From Prochilodus magdalenae (Eukaryota; Chordata; Actinopteri; Characiformes; Prochilodontidae), in the NCBI GenBank assembly GCA_024036415.1, contig JAMWET010003603.1:285001-349000 (forward strand): a stretch of 64,000 nt of DNA. The letters run 5' to 3'. Below, one piece after another: positions 47,942 to 60,771 of the stretch; position 1 is the first letter of the stretch, and the number at the start of each line of letters is the position of its first letter. Position numbers and translations under genes: made by a program. The notes beneath the pieces are model-generated. The model saw nothing but the letters and a program-made list of their open reading frames with translations. It had not been told where the DNA came from and searched no databases.

Positions 47942-48612
47942 GGGTAGTTGTTTCTAATAATAGGGTCGCCAGTAGTTGGAGGTACAAGGTGGGTGTGTCT
48001 AATAAAGTGGCCACTAAGTGAAATTAAAAGGGTGGTGTTTCTAATAAAGTGGCCAGTGAGGGGAAGTAAAAGGGTGGTGTTTCTAATAAAGTGGCCAGTG
48101 AGTGGAAGTAGAAGGGTGGTGTTTCTAATAAAGTGGCCAGTGAGTGAAATTAGAAGGGTGGTGTTTCTAATACAGCAACCAGTGAGTGAAATTAAAAGGG
48201 TGGTGTTTCTAATAAAGTGGCCAGTGAGGGGAAGTAGAAGGGTGGTGTTTCTAATAAAGTGGCCAGTGAGGGGAAGTAGAAGGGTGGTGTTTCTAATAAA
48301 GTGGCCAGTGAGTAGAAGTAGAAGGGTGGTGTTTCTAATAAAGTGGCCAGTGAGTAGAAGTAGAAGGGTGGTGTTTCTGATAAAGTGGCCAGTGAGGGGA
48401 AATAGAAGGTGGGTGTTTTTAATCAAGTGGCCAGTGAGGGGAAATAGAAGGTGGGTGTTTTTAATCAAGTGGCCAGTGAGGGGAAATAGAAGGTGGGTGT
48501 GTTTAATTAAGCAACCAGTGAGTGAAATTAGAAGGGTGGTGTTTCTTATAAACTGGCCAGTGTGCGGCAGTAGAAGATAGCTGTTTCTAATAAAGTGGCC
48601 ACTGAGTGTGCT
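47942..48612 (-). repeat. CTGGCCACTTTATTAGAAAC array, minus orientation
   Basis: About 15 units of about 42-45 bp reading GTTTCTAATAAAGTGGCCAG on the plus strand, the reverse complement of the core of the array at 44742-46262. The linkers differ (GTGAGTGGAAGTAGAAGGGT). Confidence 0.95.
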
Positions 48613-49429
48613 TCAGATTCGAGTATCGGGTTAGTGATTTATAACTGCTAAAATTAATCCAGTTCACGATCAACAGGAATAACCTGAGACCACAGAAACT
48701 GAGACAGGATCCTATCAGAGAGTGGGATCTCCATTCAGTGACCTCACATCTACTGGGATGTCCAGCATGAGCAGAATTCTGCTAACTGGACGAAACAGGC
48801 CCGTAAGTCAGCAGTCCAGACCGCAATCAGAGTGAATCAGCTCTAAATCTGGCTCTCTAAATAGGACATGTTTAAACAGGAAGTGGTACAGTGCGGCGGT
48901 TAGGCGTGCTGATTTTTTCACAGGGGAACTTTCATGGGAAAACAAGCGATTTAGAGTTAGAGCTCCGCACCCCCCCTGCACCGCCCCCGGAGGGCGCTGG
49001 ATAATCCCCGGGATTAACCAGTGGGCAGGGGAATATTAATTCCAGAAAAAACGTTGTAATCCACGAGATTTGCCCGTCCCATGAGCTCGGCCCCTCAGTC
49101 TCTCTCTCCTTCACGTGTTCTCCGGGCCAGGCGTGTTGTTCATTCATCAGAAACGTGTTTTTCTTTCTTTCTTTTTTCACTCGGAATGAACTGGATTTGC
49201 TGTTACTGCACGTCTGGCATCTGATGTGTATAATCTCACCCTGTGGTGGAGTCTGGCGGAAGGACAGCTTTGACACAAAGATGATTGGCTCAGATAAGAC
49301 CCAAAATAACCCATTCCACAAACAGCAGTGACCCGCCCCTCCAGCCGCATGACTCTCATCATCCTGTTTTGCTCTCCTCTGACCTTTTAATCACATTATC
49401 CTCCCATCTCAGATCTGCTGAATGAGGGC
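48613..49429. other. intergenic beyond the izumo1 3' end
   Basis: No coding signature recognised in the 129-codon frame at 48932-49321. Confidence 0.4.
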
Positions 49430-49435
49430 TTTATT
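49430..49435 (-). terminator. izumo1 poly(A) signal
   Basis: AATAAA on the minus strand, 37 bp past the izumo1 stop. The closeness to the stop and the correct strand support its use. Confidence 0.55.
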
Positions 49436-49472
49436 GCTTGTTGACTCTGTCGTCATACGTTCATGTGTGTTG

Positions 49473-49575
49473 TTAAACACCAGCCCCTTCTGTCTGTCTA
49501 ATCCGATTCGCTCTCCTCCTTTTCCTTCTCCCTCGCTCTCTCTCCTCCTTCTGCCGTTTCTCCATCCTCCTGGAG
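49473..49575 (-). CDS. izumo1: izumo1 exon 9, cytoplasmic tail
   Basis: After a TCTCAG acceptor, the frame set by exon 8 gives a strongly basic tail of 34 residues and a TAA stop, with AATAAA just beyond. Inferred from phase and context, not from family conservation. Confidence 0.65.
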
Positions 49576-50790
49576 CTGAGACATAAAGCAACATAACAGA
49601 ATCAATGAGCTGAAGGCCTGTCAGCGTGTCACTTCCTAGAAGGTCACAGTCTCGTAACAAAGGCGAGAATCAAATTTGAGGCGTTGAGTCACAGAGGAGA
49701 CGTGCGGAAATAGAAACGTCTTTGTGTGTGGTTACCAAACTCCAGCCTCAGCGTGCGGTTACTTCAACACTGCTGACTGATGCCTAAGCCATCATGTGCT
49801 CGATTGAGTTATAGCCTCACCCTTTAACTGTCAGCATCTGTCTGTCCATCCGTCCATCCGTCCATTCACCTGTCTGTCACAGACACACTTCCATTCATCC
49901 ATCCATCCACCCATCCACCCGTCCATCCGTCCGTCCATCCATCCATTCAACCCTCAATCCTTTCATCATGAATCCATTCCATTCATTCATCTCTCCATTC
50001 ATCCGTCCATCAGTCCATTCACCTGTCTGTCAAGTAACAGACACACTTCCATTCATCCAACCATCCACTCGTCCGTCCATCCATCCATCCGTCCGTCCAT
50101 CCATTCAACCCTCAATCCTTTCATCATGAATCCATTCCATTCATTCATCTCTCCATTCATTCGTCCGTCAGTCCATTCACCTATCTGTCAAGTAACAGAC
50201 ACTCTTCCATTCATCCATCCATCCACCCATCCGTCCGTCCATTCAACCCTCAATCCTTTCATCATGAATCCATTCCATTCATTCATCCATTCATCCACCG
50301 TTTCATCTGTTCATCCATCCATTCATTCATTCATTCATCCCTCTCTCCATCTATCATCCATACATCTCTCTCTCCCTTCATCCCTCCCTCTCTCCGTCCA
50401 TCCGTCTATCAGTCCATTCATCTGTCTGTCAAGTAACAGACACACTTCCATTCATCCATCCATCCACCCATCCGTCCGTCCGTCCATCCATCCGTCCGTC
50501 CATCTATTCAACCCTCAATCCTTTCATCATGAATCCATTCCATTCATTCATCTCTCCATTCATCCGTCCATCAGTCCATTCACCTGTCTGTCAAGTAACA
50601 GACACACTTCCATTCATCCAACCATCCACTCGTCCGTCCATCCATCCATCCGTCCGTCCATCCATTCAACCCTCAATCCTTTCATCATGAATCCATTCCA
50701 TTCATTCATCTCTCCATTCATCCGTCCATCAGTCCTTTCACCTGTCTGTCAAGTAACAGACACACTTTCATTCATTCAACCATCCACTCG

Positions 50791-50821
<31 letters not shown>

Positions 50822-53464
50822 AACCCTCAATCCTTTCATCATGAATCCATTCCATTCATTCATCTCTACATTCATCCGTTCATCCACCCATTCACTGGTT
50901 CATCCATCCATTCATTCATTCATTCATCCCTCTCTCCATCTATCATCCATCCATCCATACATCTCTCTCTCCCTTCATCCCTCCCTCTCTCCGTCTGCCC
51001 GTACATAAAGTCTTTTGGTAAAAACACTTCCATTCATCCAACCGTCCACTTGTTCATCTGTTTATTCATCCATCCATCCATCCACCCGTTCATCCATCCA
51101 TCCATTCAGCCCTCAATCCTTTCATCATGAATCCATTCCATTCATCTCTCAATTCATCCGTTCATCCACCCATTCATCTTTTCATCCATCCATTCATTCA
51201 TCTCTCAATCCATCTATTCATTCATTCATCCCTCTCTCCATCTATCATCCATCCATCCATACATCTCTCTCTCCCTTCATCCTTCCCTCTCTCCGTCTAT
51301 CCATACATCAGTCTTTTGGTAAAACCACACTTCCATTCATCCAACCATCCACTTGCTCATCTGTTCATCCATCCATCCATCCATCCATCCATTCATCCCT
51401 CTGTTCAATCATCTCGCCATCCACCCGTTCATCCATTTATCCCTCCATCTATCATCCATCCATCCATCTCTCTCTCTCCCTTCATCCCTTCCTCTATCCG
51501 ACCATCAGTCCTTTGGTAATTTACCATGTCTATCAAATAACCCCACTTCTATTTATCCATCTATTTACCCATTCATCTGTTTATCTATCCATTCATTCAC
51601 ACATCCATCTAATTATTCATCTATTCAGCCATCCATCCTTTCATCACCCATCCCTCCATTTATTCATCTCTCTAGCCCTCGGTTCATCCATTCATCCATC
51701 CCTCCATTCATCTATCTGTCCATCCATCCATTCATCCAACCATGCATCCATCCAACCATCCATCCATCCATCCCTCTCTGTCTTTCTTTATCCCTCCCTC
51801 TCCCACCATCCATCCATCCATCTATAGATACAGATATACCTGTCCAACCATTAATCAATGCATCCATCCATTCAAACATACACTCATCAGTGATGTGAGT
51901 ACCGTCTGAGCACAGTCATCGTTCTTTGGCTAAGAGGGGGAAATTGCAGTGAGATGTTTGGCTGATCTAACATTTACTCGCCCCTTTCAAGCAGTCCCAC
52001 ATCATCACTGTCCTTCCTGTCCACTCCAGACCTCCCACCAGTCTCACCTGAAGACAACAACAATAGCCAGGCTGGCTGAGATGCTGAGTACAGTGAGAAG
52101 AGCCAGTATGATGATTAGCGTGTCTCTGTGAAGCCTGACTGGTCTGTAGTCCAAGGTGGGCAGTGAAGGCAGTGTGGGGATCGGCCGAGGGGTTGACGTG
52201 GGCAATGGGATGACTGCACGATGGAAAGAAACAGAGACAGACACTTTACACTACACTTCAGTTACGTGTTTAGGATTATTCTACGTAACTCTAACCAGAA
52301 GGAATCAACTGACAGGAATGACACCTGGTGGAAGGTTTGACATTGTGAGACACACGTATGATTCAGGTTTCACCACTCTAAATGACTCCAGCTATATCTC
52401 GACCACCGATAGAAATAGGTGGCTAATGTAGCTAACAAGCTACTGATGTAGCTTTCAAGATAGCAGCTAGTACTGTTTAGCCATGCTACATCTGCTCACG
52501 TTTACACATAGCAGTGTTTTATACAGAGTCACAACCCAAAGTTATTAGCAGTAATAGTAAAAACCTTTCATTACATTAGCCTCGTAGCTAAACCTAAACA
52601 GGCATACTGCATAAACCAAGCATGTTGATGCTGACACTATGTGAACAGCACACAGTGGTGTCCCTCACCGGTCAGTAGGAAGAACATGCGAGAAAGCTCA
52701 GTGCCGTGTTTGTCCAGCAGGAGGCAGCGGTACACTCCCTGTTCGCTCCTGCTCAGCTGGTTCAGGACGATCTTAGAGTCCTCGGTCACCACCACAGGCT
52801 CAAACCCATCCTCAGCTGTGAACTAACAGAGCACAAACCACATGCAGATACAGAAAAATGAAAAGTTCCATTTACCATATAGGAGCACCTTGTAGTTCTA
52901 CAGTTACAGTTCTACAGTCCATCTGTTTCTCTGTATACTCTATTACCATGTTCTTCAATGGGAAGAACCTCCACAGGACCACCACAGAGCAGGTATGATG
53001 TGGGTGGTGAATCATTCTCAGCACTTAGTGGTGGTGCTGGTGTGAGTGGATGCTGCTGGACACCTCAATGTCACTGCTGGACTGAGAATATTCCAACAAC
53101 CAGAGCTATTCAGTCAGCAGCGTCCTGTGGGCAGCGTCCTGTGACCACTGATGAAGGACTAGAGGATGACCCACGCTGCACTGTGCAGCAGCAGATGAGC
53201 TATCGTCTCTGACTGTCCATCTACAAGATGGAGCAGCAAGGTAGGAGTGTCTAATAGAGTGGACAGTGAGTGGACACAGTGTTTAAACACTCCAGCAGCA
53301 CTGCTGTGTCTGATCCACTCACACCAGCACCACACACACTAACACACCACCACCACGTCAGTGTCACTGCAGGGCTGAGAATGATCCACCACCCACATAC
53401 TACCTGCCCATTGAAAAACAGGGTATACAATGGCAGTATACAAGGTACAAGGGTATACAAAGAA

Positions 53465-53503
<39 letters not shown>

Positions 53504-53513
53504 GATGTACAAA

Positions 53514-53611
<98 letters not shown>

Positions 53612-55311
53612 GTGTGTGTGCAATTTTATATAATTTTTTTTTTTTTTTTTGCAATATAATAATTTTGCTGTTTTGCCTGTTAATGGTTTCAATATTACCA
53701 TATGCAGTACATAGATGTGACAAGTCTTTTGATGGGCTTTTTTTTTCATCTACTGCACTGATAAGGCCAATATTAGTAATATCAGTCCTGCCAGCACTGA
53801 AAGACACCTTTGGCAGACCGCACTGCGCTGTGCTCACAGGAGAGCTATGAATAAATCAACTTCCTGCACAACAACAGAAGCAGCAGTGAAATGAAACGCT
53901 CCAGTTTCTCTGTAAGGAGAATCCGGGAACGGGAGCGAGAGGCTTTGTCCTCACCCCATTATCATATTTACTCTGCCTTCACAGGAGTTTACATACAGGT
54001 CCAGGGTTTAATACTGAAACGAATAAACACCTACATGCTGACGGATTATGAAATGTACAGAATCGGCTATATGATTGACTATACCTCAGTACAGTGAGGT
54101 CACTGAATCAAAAACATTATCTGACCTGCTGTTAAGGTCGTTTGGAACTTTGGTACATTGATTATGAAGTTTTGGCTGGTTGTGAAGAGTTCATTAAACT
54201 GCAGTTATGTCACACACATACGGAGCCATATAAGTCAAGTACGCATGTGTACATTTCTTTCTCCCTGCTTCCAGGAGTAGTGATATTCAGCCTGGCCGAC
54301 GATCAGACTGTGCCAGGAGAGAAAACAGTCCAACACCACCTGCCCACTCTCCTCCACATCCAGCCGATGCACTGGGAGAGAGGGAGAGAGAAAGAAAAAA
54401 AGAAAGAAAGAGTAAGCAAGAAGGTGACAAAGCATGCAAAAGAAAGAAAGTAGGAAACAGAGGTAAAGAAGAGAGAGAGAGAGAGAGAGAGATTAATATT
54501 CAGTGTAGGAGGCCTACATTTCATTTTTGTGGGGGAAGTGTGAGTGTGAGTGTTACATCCTCAGAGTTGTATGTTAGGTATGGTAAATGTGTATGTGTGG
54601 GTGTGTGTGTTAACTCCTCAGTGTTGTGTGTTTGGGGGTTTAAGTGTGTGTGTGTGTGTTACCCTCTCATTGTTCTGTGTTGGGGTGGTGAATGAATGTG
54701 TGTAGGTGTGTTACCTCCTCAGTTGTGTGTGTGTGTGTGTGTGTGTGTTACCCTCTCATTGTTCCGTGTTGGGGTGGTGAATGAGTGTGTGTGTAGGTGT
54801 GTTACCTCCTCAGTTGTGTGTGTGTGTGGGTTACTCTCTCATTGTTCCGTGTTGGGGTGGTGAATGAGTGTGTGTGTAGGTGTGTTACCTCCTCAGTTGT
54901 GTGTGTGTGTGTGTTACCCTCTCATTGTTCCGTGTTGGGGTGATGGAGGAGGGTGTGTAGGTGTGTTACCTCCTCAGTTGTGTGTGTGTGTGTGTGTTAC
55001 CCTCTCATTATTCCGTGTTGGGGTGGTGAATGAGTGTGTGTGTAGGTGTGTTACCTCCTCAGTTTTGTGTGTGTGTGTGTGTTACCCTCTCATTGTTCCA
55101 TGTTGGGGTGGTGAATGAGTGTGTGTGTAGGTGTGTTACCTCCTCAGTTTTGTGTGTGTGTGTTACCCTCTCATTGTTCTGTGTTGGGGTGGTGAACGAG
55201 CGTGTGTAGGTGTGTTACCTCCTCAGTTTTGTGTGTGTGTGTGTGTGTTACCCTCTCATTGTTCCGTGTTGGGGTGGTGAATGAGTGTGTGTAGGTGTGT
55301 TACATCCTCAG

Positions 55312-55349
<38 letters not shown>

Positions 55350-56367
55350 CTCTCATTGTTCCGTGTTGGGGTGGTGAAGGAGTGTGTGTAGGTGTGTTAC
55401 CTCCTTAGTTTTGTGTGTGTGTGTGTGTGTTACCCTCTCATTGTTCCGTGTTGGGGTGGTGAATGAGTGTGTGTGTAGGTGTGTTACCTCCTCAGTTTTG
55501 TGTGTGTGTGTGTGTGTGTGTGTTACCCTCTCATTGTTCCGTGTTGGGGTGGTGAATGAGTGTGTGTGTAGGTGTGTTACCTCCTCAGTTTTGTGTGTGT
55601 GTGTGTGTGTTACCCTCTCATTGTTCCGTGTTGGGGTGGTGAATGAGTGTGTGTGTAGGTGTGTTACCTCCTCAGTTTTGTGTGTGTGTGTGTGTGTGTG
55701 TGTGTTACCCTCTCATTGTTCTGTGTTGGGGTGGTGAATGAGTGTGTGTGTAGGTGTGTTACCTCCTCAGTTTTGTGTGTGTGTGTGTGTGTGTGTTACC
55801 CTCTCATTGTTCTGTGTTGGGGTGGTGAATGAGTGTGTGTGTAGGTGTGTTACCTCCTCAGTTTTGTGTGTGTGTGTGTGTTACCCTCTCATTGTTCCGT
55901 GTTGGGGTGGTGAATGAGTGTGTGTAGGTGTGTTACCTCCTTAGTTTTGTGTGTTTGGGGGTCAATGTGTAAGTGTGTGTGTATTACCCTCTCATCGTTC
56001 TGTGTTGGGGTGGTGAACGAGCGTGTGTAGGTGTGTTACCTCCTCAGTGTTGTGTGTTTGGGGGTCAATGTGTAAGTGTGTGTGTATGTGTTGTGTGTTT
56101 TGGGGTGGTGAATGAGTCTGTGTCAACTTCTCAGTGTTGTGTGTTAGATATGGTGAATGAGTGTGTGTGTGAGTGTGTGTTACCTCGTCAGTGTTATTTG
56201 CTTGGGGTCAATGAGTATGTGTTGGTGTGTGTGTTAACTTCACAGTGGTGTGTGTGTGTGTGAGTGTGTGTTACCTCCACAGTGGTGTGTATGTGTTGGT
56301 GACACACATGTCAACAGCCCATACTGGCAGGTAGAGCAGTTTAGCACACTCTGAAACAGCAAGCCTG

Positions 56368-56415
<48 letters not shown>

Positions 56416-59400
56416 GAAGCAGATATTAATGTAATACTGTAAAATTAATATGATGTAATAAATTCATGTTGCTGATGTAATACAGACACACACTGAGGCG
56501 GAAATGCTCCAGAAAGACACCGCAAAACAGGAAACTCACCACATTTATTTGGACACAGGCCTGAAAAGAAGAGGAAGCACAGATAAACACTGTGTGTAAC
56601 CACATTCAGACGATCCGCAGATTAAAACTGATATTTCATATTCTAAACTTCTCTTCTAACCTTCAGTGACAAAACGCTGTAAATGCTTCTGCAGGATCCT
56701 CCTCCCCTTCTCCACAGCCTTGATCATATCCCCCTGGATGGGGCCTGCACGGAGAGTTCACAGGGTTATCAGACTGACCCAACACTTGAGCTTCGACGTG
56801 AACACTGCCAGTCTAAGTTTGAGTCACTGGTGCGTTACTCAGATCAGAACCGATATTAGCTCTGGGGGTGAATCATGGCTTTTACTCATGAGGGGGAGTG
56901 CACGAAACTTTAGATCAACCAATCATTAACCGGTTCTATAAACCAGCTCAGAGGGGCATCTCATGAACTTTCAGTTGGCAAGCATTAAGAGACAACACTC
57001 TACAATACACGAGTCAGGGTGCGTGGTGGTCGGGGGCAAAGCAGAGGAGGAGGTAGATGAGGCCAAGAACCTGGGGGCATTCTCAATAAAAGTAGGGCCC
57101 AACTGGGGGCTATCAATCATGGCCTTGTAAGGGCTGGTGGAAGGGAGTTGGGAGAACAACTGTGTCCTCTGTTATTCAAACATAGCCTGATGACCCTACT
57201 GGGTGAAACGGATGCATCATGTGAGGAGATCCCAGCAGATGCCGGAGGCAGAATAAGACATCCCAAAACGTTCTTTCCACGCTGGATCAAAGATGGCCAC
57301 AAGTCACAAAATACAAGTCCAAGTCAAGTCACGAGTCTATAGGTTAGAGTTCAAGTCAAGTCACGAGTCTATAGGTTAGAGTTCAAGTCAAGTCACGAGT
57401 CTATAGGTTAGAGTCCAAGTTAAGTCACGAGTCTATAGGTTAGAGTTCAAGCCTAGTCATGAGTCTATAGGTAAGAGTCCAAGTCAAGTCACGAGTCTAT
57501 AGGTTAGAGTCCAAGTCAAGTCACGAGTCTGTAGGTTAGAGTCCAAGTCAAGTCACAAGTCTATAGGTTAGAGTCCAAGTCAAGTCACGAGTCTATAGGT
57601 TAGAGTCCAAGTCAAGTCACGAGTCTATAGGTTAGAGTTCAAGTCAAGTCACGAGTCTATAGGTTAGAGTCCAAGTCAAGTCACGAGTCTATAGGTTAGA
57701 GTCCAAGTCAAGTCACGAGTCTATAGGTTAGAGTCCAAGTCAAGTCACGAGTCTATAGGTTAGAGTCCAAGTCAAGTCACGAGTCTATAGGTAAGAGTCC
57801 AAGTCGAGTCACGAGTCTATAGGTAAGAGTCCAAGTCAAGTCACGAGTCTATAGGTTAGAGTCCAAGTCAAGTCACGAGTCTATAGGTTAGAGTCCAAGT
57901 CGAGTCACGAGTCTATAGGTTAGAGTCCAAGTCAAGTCACGAGTCTATAGGTTAGAGCTCAAGTCAAGTCACGAGTCTATAGGTTAGAGTCCAAGTCAAG
58001 TCACGAGTCTATAGGTTAGAGTTCAAGTCAAGTCACGAGTCTATAGGTTAGAGTCCAAGTCAAGTCATGCGTCTATAGGTTAGAGTCCAAGTCAAGTCAC
58101 GAGTCTATAGGTTAGAGTCCAAGTCAAGTCACGAGCCTGTAGGTTAGAGTCCAAGTCAAGTCACGAGTCTGTAGGTTAGAGTTCAAGTCAGGTCACGAGT
58201 CTATAGGTTAGAGTCCAAGTCAAGTCATGAGTCTATAGGTTAGAGTCTAAGTCAAGTCACGAGTCTACAAGTTAGAGTCCAAGTCAAGTCACGAGTCTAT
58301 AGGTTAGAGTCCAAGTCAAGTCACGAGTCTTTAGGCTAGAGTCAAGTCTTAAGTCAATTTACACAAAGCATATATAGTAACTGTAGCATTAAAAAGTGTA
58401 GATTAAAAAACACAACAGATTAACTTTGTGTGCAAAACACAACTGTATTTTTTTTTTAATGCTACATATTTTCTTACAATATTTACGCAAAAAAAATGAC
58501 TCGCTCTACAACTCTCAAACAGAACAAACTAGAAGCAATATCACTTCCTGTTTCGGCACCATACTCTGCCTCAAACACTTCCTGTTTAGCTGAAGGGGTT
58601 AATACTGTATGTTATATAGCTGGAATGATGGCTAAACGGCTAAGCGGCTAGCACAAACGTATCCGGGGGTATTTTCAGATGCCGTATAAAGTTTGATGTG
58701 GTCGATCCAGTGTCTGTAATTTGTCCCCCACACTCTCTGCACGTCGCCACTCCTCTGTTATATGCTAGGATTGTGAATTCCCTGTAACCAAAGGCTACCA
58801 CGTACGGCGCTCGCGCCGAAGCCATGCTACAGCGTTGTGTTTACGCTTGGCGCCGCTCACTGATATCACGCACGCGCTGAAGTCGGATGTTGTGATTGGT
58901 CCGTGTCCGTGGGCCGTGTCCCAAATCAACCAAATAAAGTACACATACACAAAGGAATTACTTTCCTGTAACTTCCGCACACCGTGCCTGGATGGTGATG
59001 GAAGGAACTTGACGTTCATGTGACCGAGTCGAGTCGGGAGTCATTATAGACGAGTTACACGTCAAGTCTGAAGTCCATTTATATGCAACTCAAGTGCGGC
59101 TCGAACTCGAGTCACTAACTCGAGTGCCCATCTCTGCGCTGGATGTGTGGAATGTTTAGAAGTGCTCCCCCACACAGTGCTGCCTGTACAGTGGTGTCTA
59201 AGGGGTGCTTCCGGTGTTTACATGTCTGATTTTGTATATTATATTTTTATATTTGTGTAAAACAGCCTCGTCTTGTTCTGTGTCACCAAAATACAGTACC
59301 AACAGTACGGCACGAGCGAATGGCAGCCTTCACTGTCATCAAAGCCTTCAGAAAATGCTGACTGAGTCACTGACTCAGTCATGGCTAAGCATTTTGACTG

Positions 59401-60716
59401 TCTTGTCCGTAATCAATGACACAAGCACTTCTCATTCTGATGAGACTCGCATGTGCGTTGACATCAGCGGCTCATTTTGGGACGTAAACTCAGGAGTTTG
59501 AGGAAGTTACAGGCTTTTGCCGGTAATCCACGGTGTGGTTTTGTTTGCATGAGCTGCTTCGAGAAATACCCAGAAATGCACCAAAGCAACCGAGAAAAAC
59601 TGTCATAACCTTTTTATGCGTAGCTAATAAAATAGCTTATACTTATACATATATACACACTCATCATCAAACAGCTGCACCCAGAAGGAGGTGTGGGTGT
59701 GCAGTGGTGTTGGGAAGGAAGATAAAGGTGACCAGGATCAATAACTGATGATACATTTAGGCTGATATGATCAATATTTACTGAGCTACACATACAGAAG
59801 TCTGTCTCTCAGTATGGCGTCGGGCCGCCATGTTTGCTAACCCAACATGACTGGAGTCTCGGTATGGAGCTGTAGAGGTTCCTAATGGTGTCCTGTGATA
59901 ATCCATCCCATGCAGCTTGAACATCCTCACACAGTTCCTGCAGATGATGTGGTAGGGGTGGAGGTGGAGTGACACCAGACCATCTGGACGTGTGATGTGT
60001 GACCTGTCCCAACACCAGGTCGCCTCCACCAAGACAAAAGCGGGACTCGTCACTGAAGATGACCCGCTGCCATTCTGAGTCACTCCATGGCAGTCTGACA
60101 CAACACCACTGCAGTCTTTGGTGACGATGACGTGGTGTTAAGGACAGATGTTGTAACGGTCTGTGTGCATGTAGTCCTGCCGTGTGCAGCCATATGCCAA
60201 TGGTGCGGGCACTAACGGGATTACTCATGGAGGACATCACTGCTCACTGAATGTCCACAATTGTGGCTGATGTTAAACAACCCGTCGGTTCTCTCCCTCT
60301 CTCTGTGTGGTTTGTGTAAGTCTCCTGGATCCTTCAGGCCACTGGGGCATACCTTCTTCTTTCCACAGCTACCAACAGAGTGCTATGGTAGTATCCACCG
60401 GTATGGTGCATGATACGTCGATATGACCACCCTGCTTCCCGGAGGCCTACGATGTGTCCCCTCTTCAACTGTGCTCAAATTGCTTTCGGACTCTTCTCCG
60501 AGGCCTACTTCACTACAGGAAGCTACCCACACAACAGCACAATCCGAACGGGAAGCAGGCAAACCAGGACGACCGTGTATAGTCAGTCAGGTACAGAGAT
60601 AAGGCCCGTCCTTGCTTAGATCACATGCGCGGCGTGAAACTTGAGTCGTTTGTATACATACATATATACATGTATATATATATATACACACACCCACACA
60701 TACATATATACATAGA

Positions 60717-60771
<55 letters not shown>

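Noticed and set aside
57295..58350. CRISPR-like array of 32-bp repeats
   Set aside because: There are no unique spacers between repeats and no cas genes; it is a head-to-tail minisatellite in a vertebrate intron.
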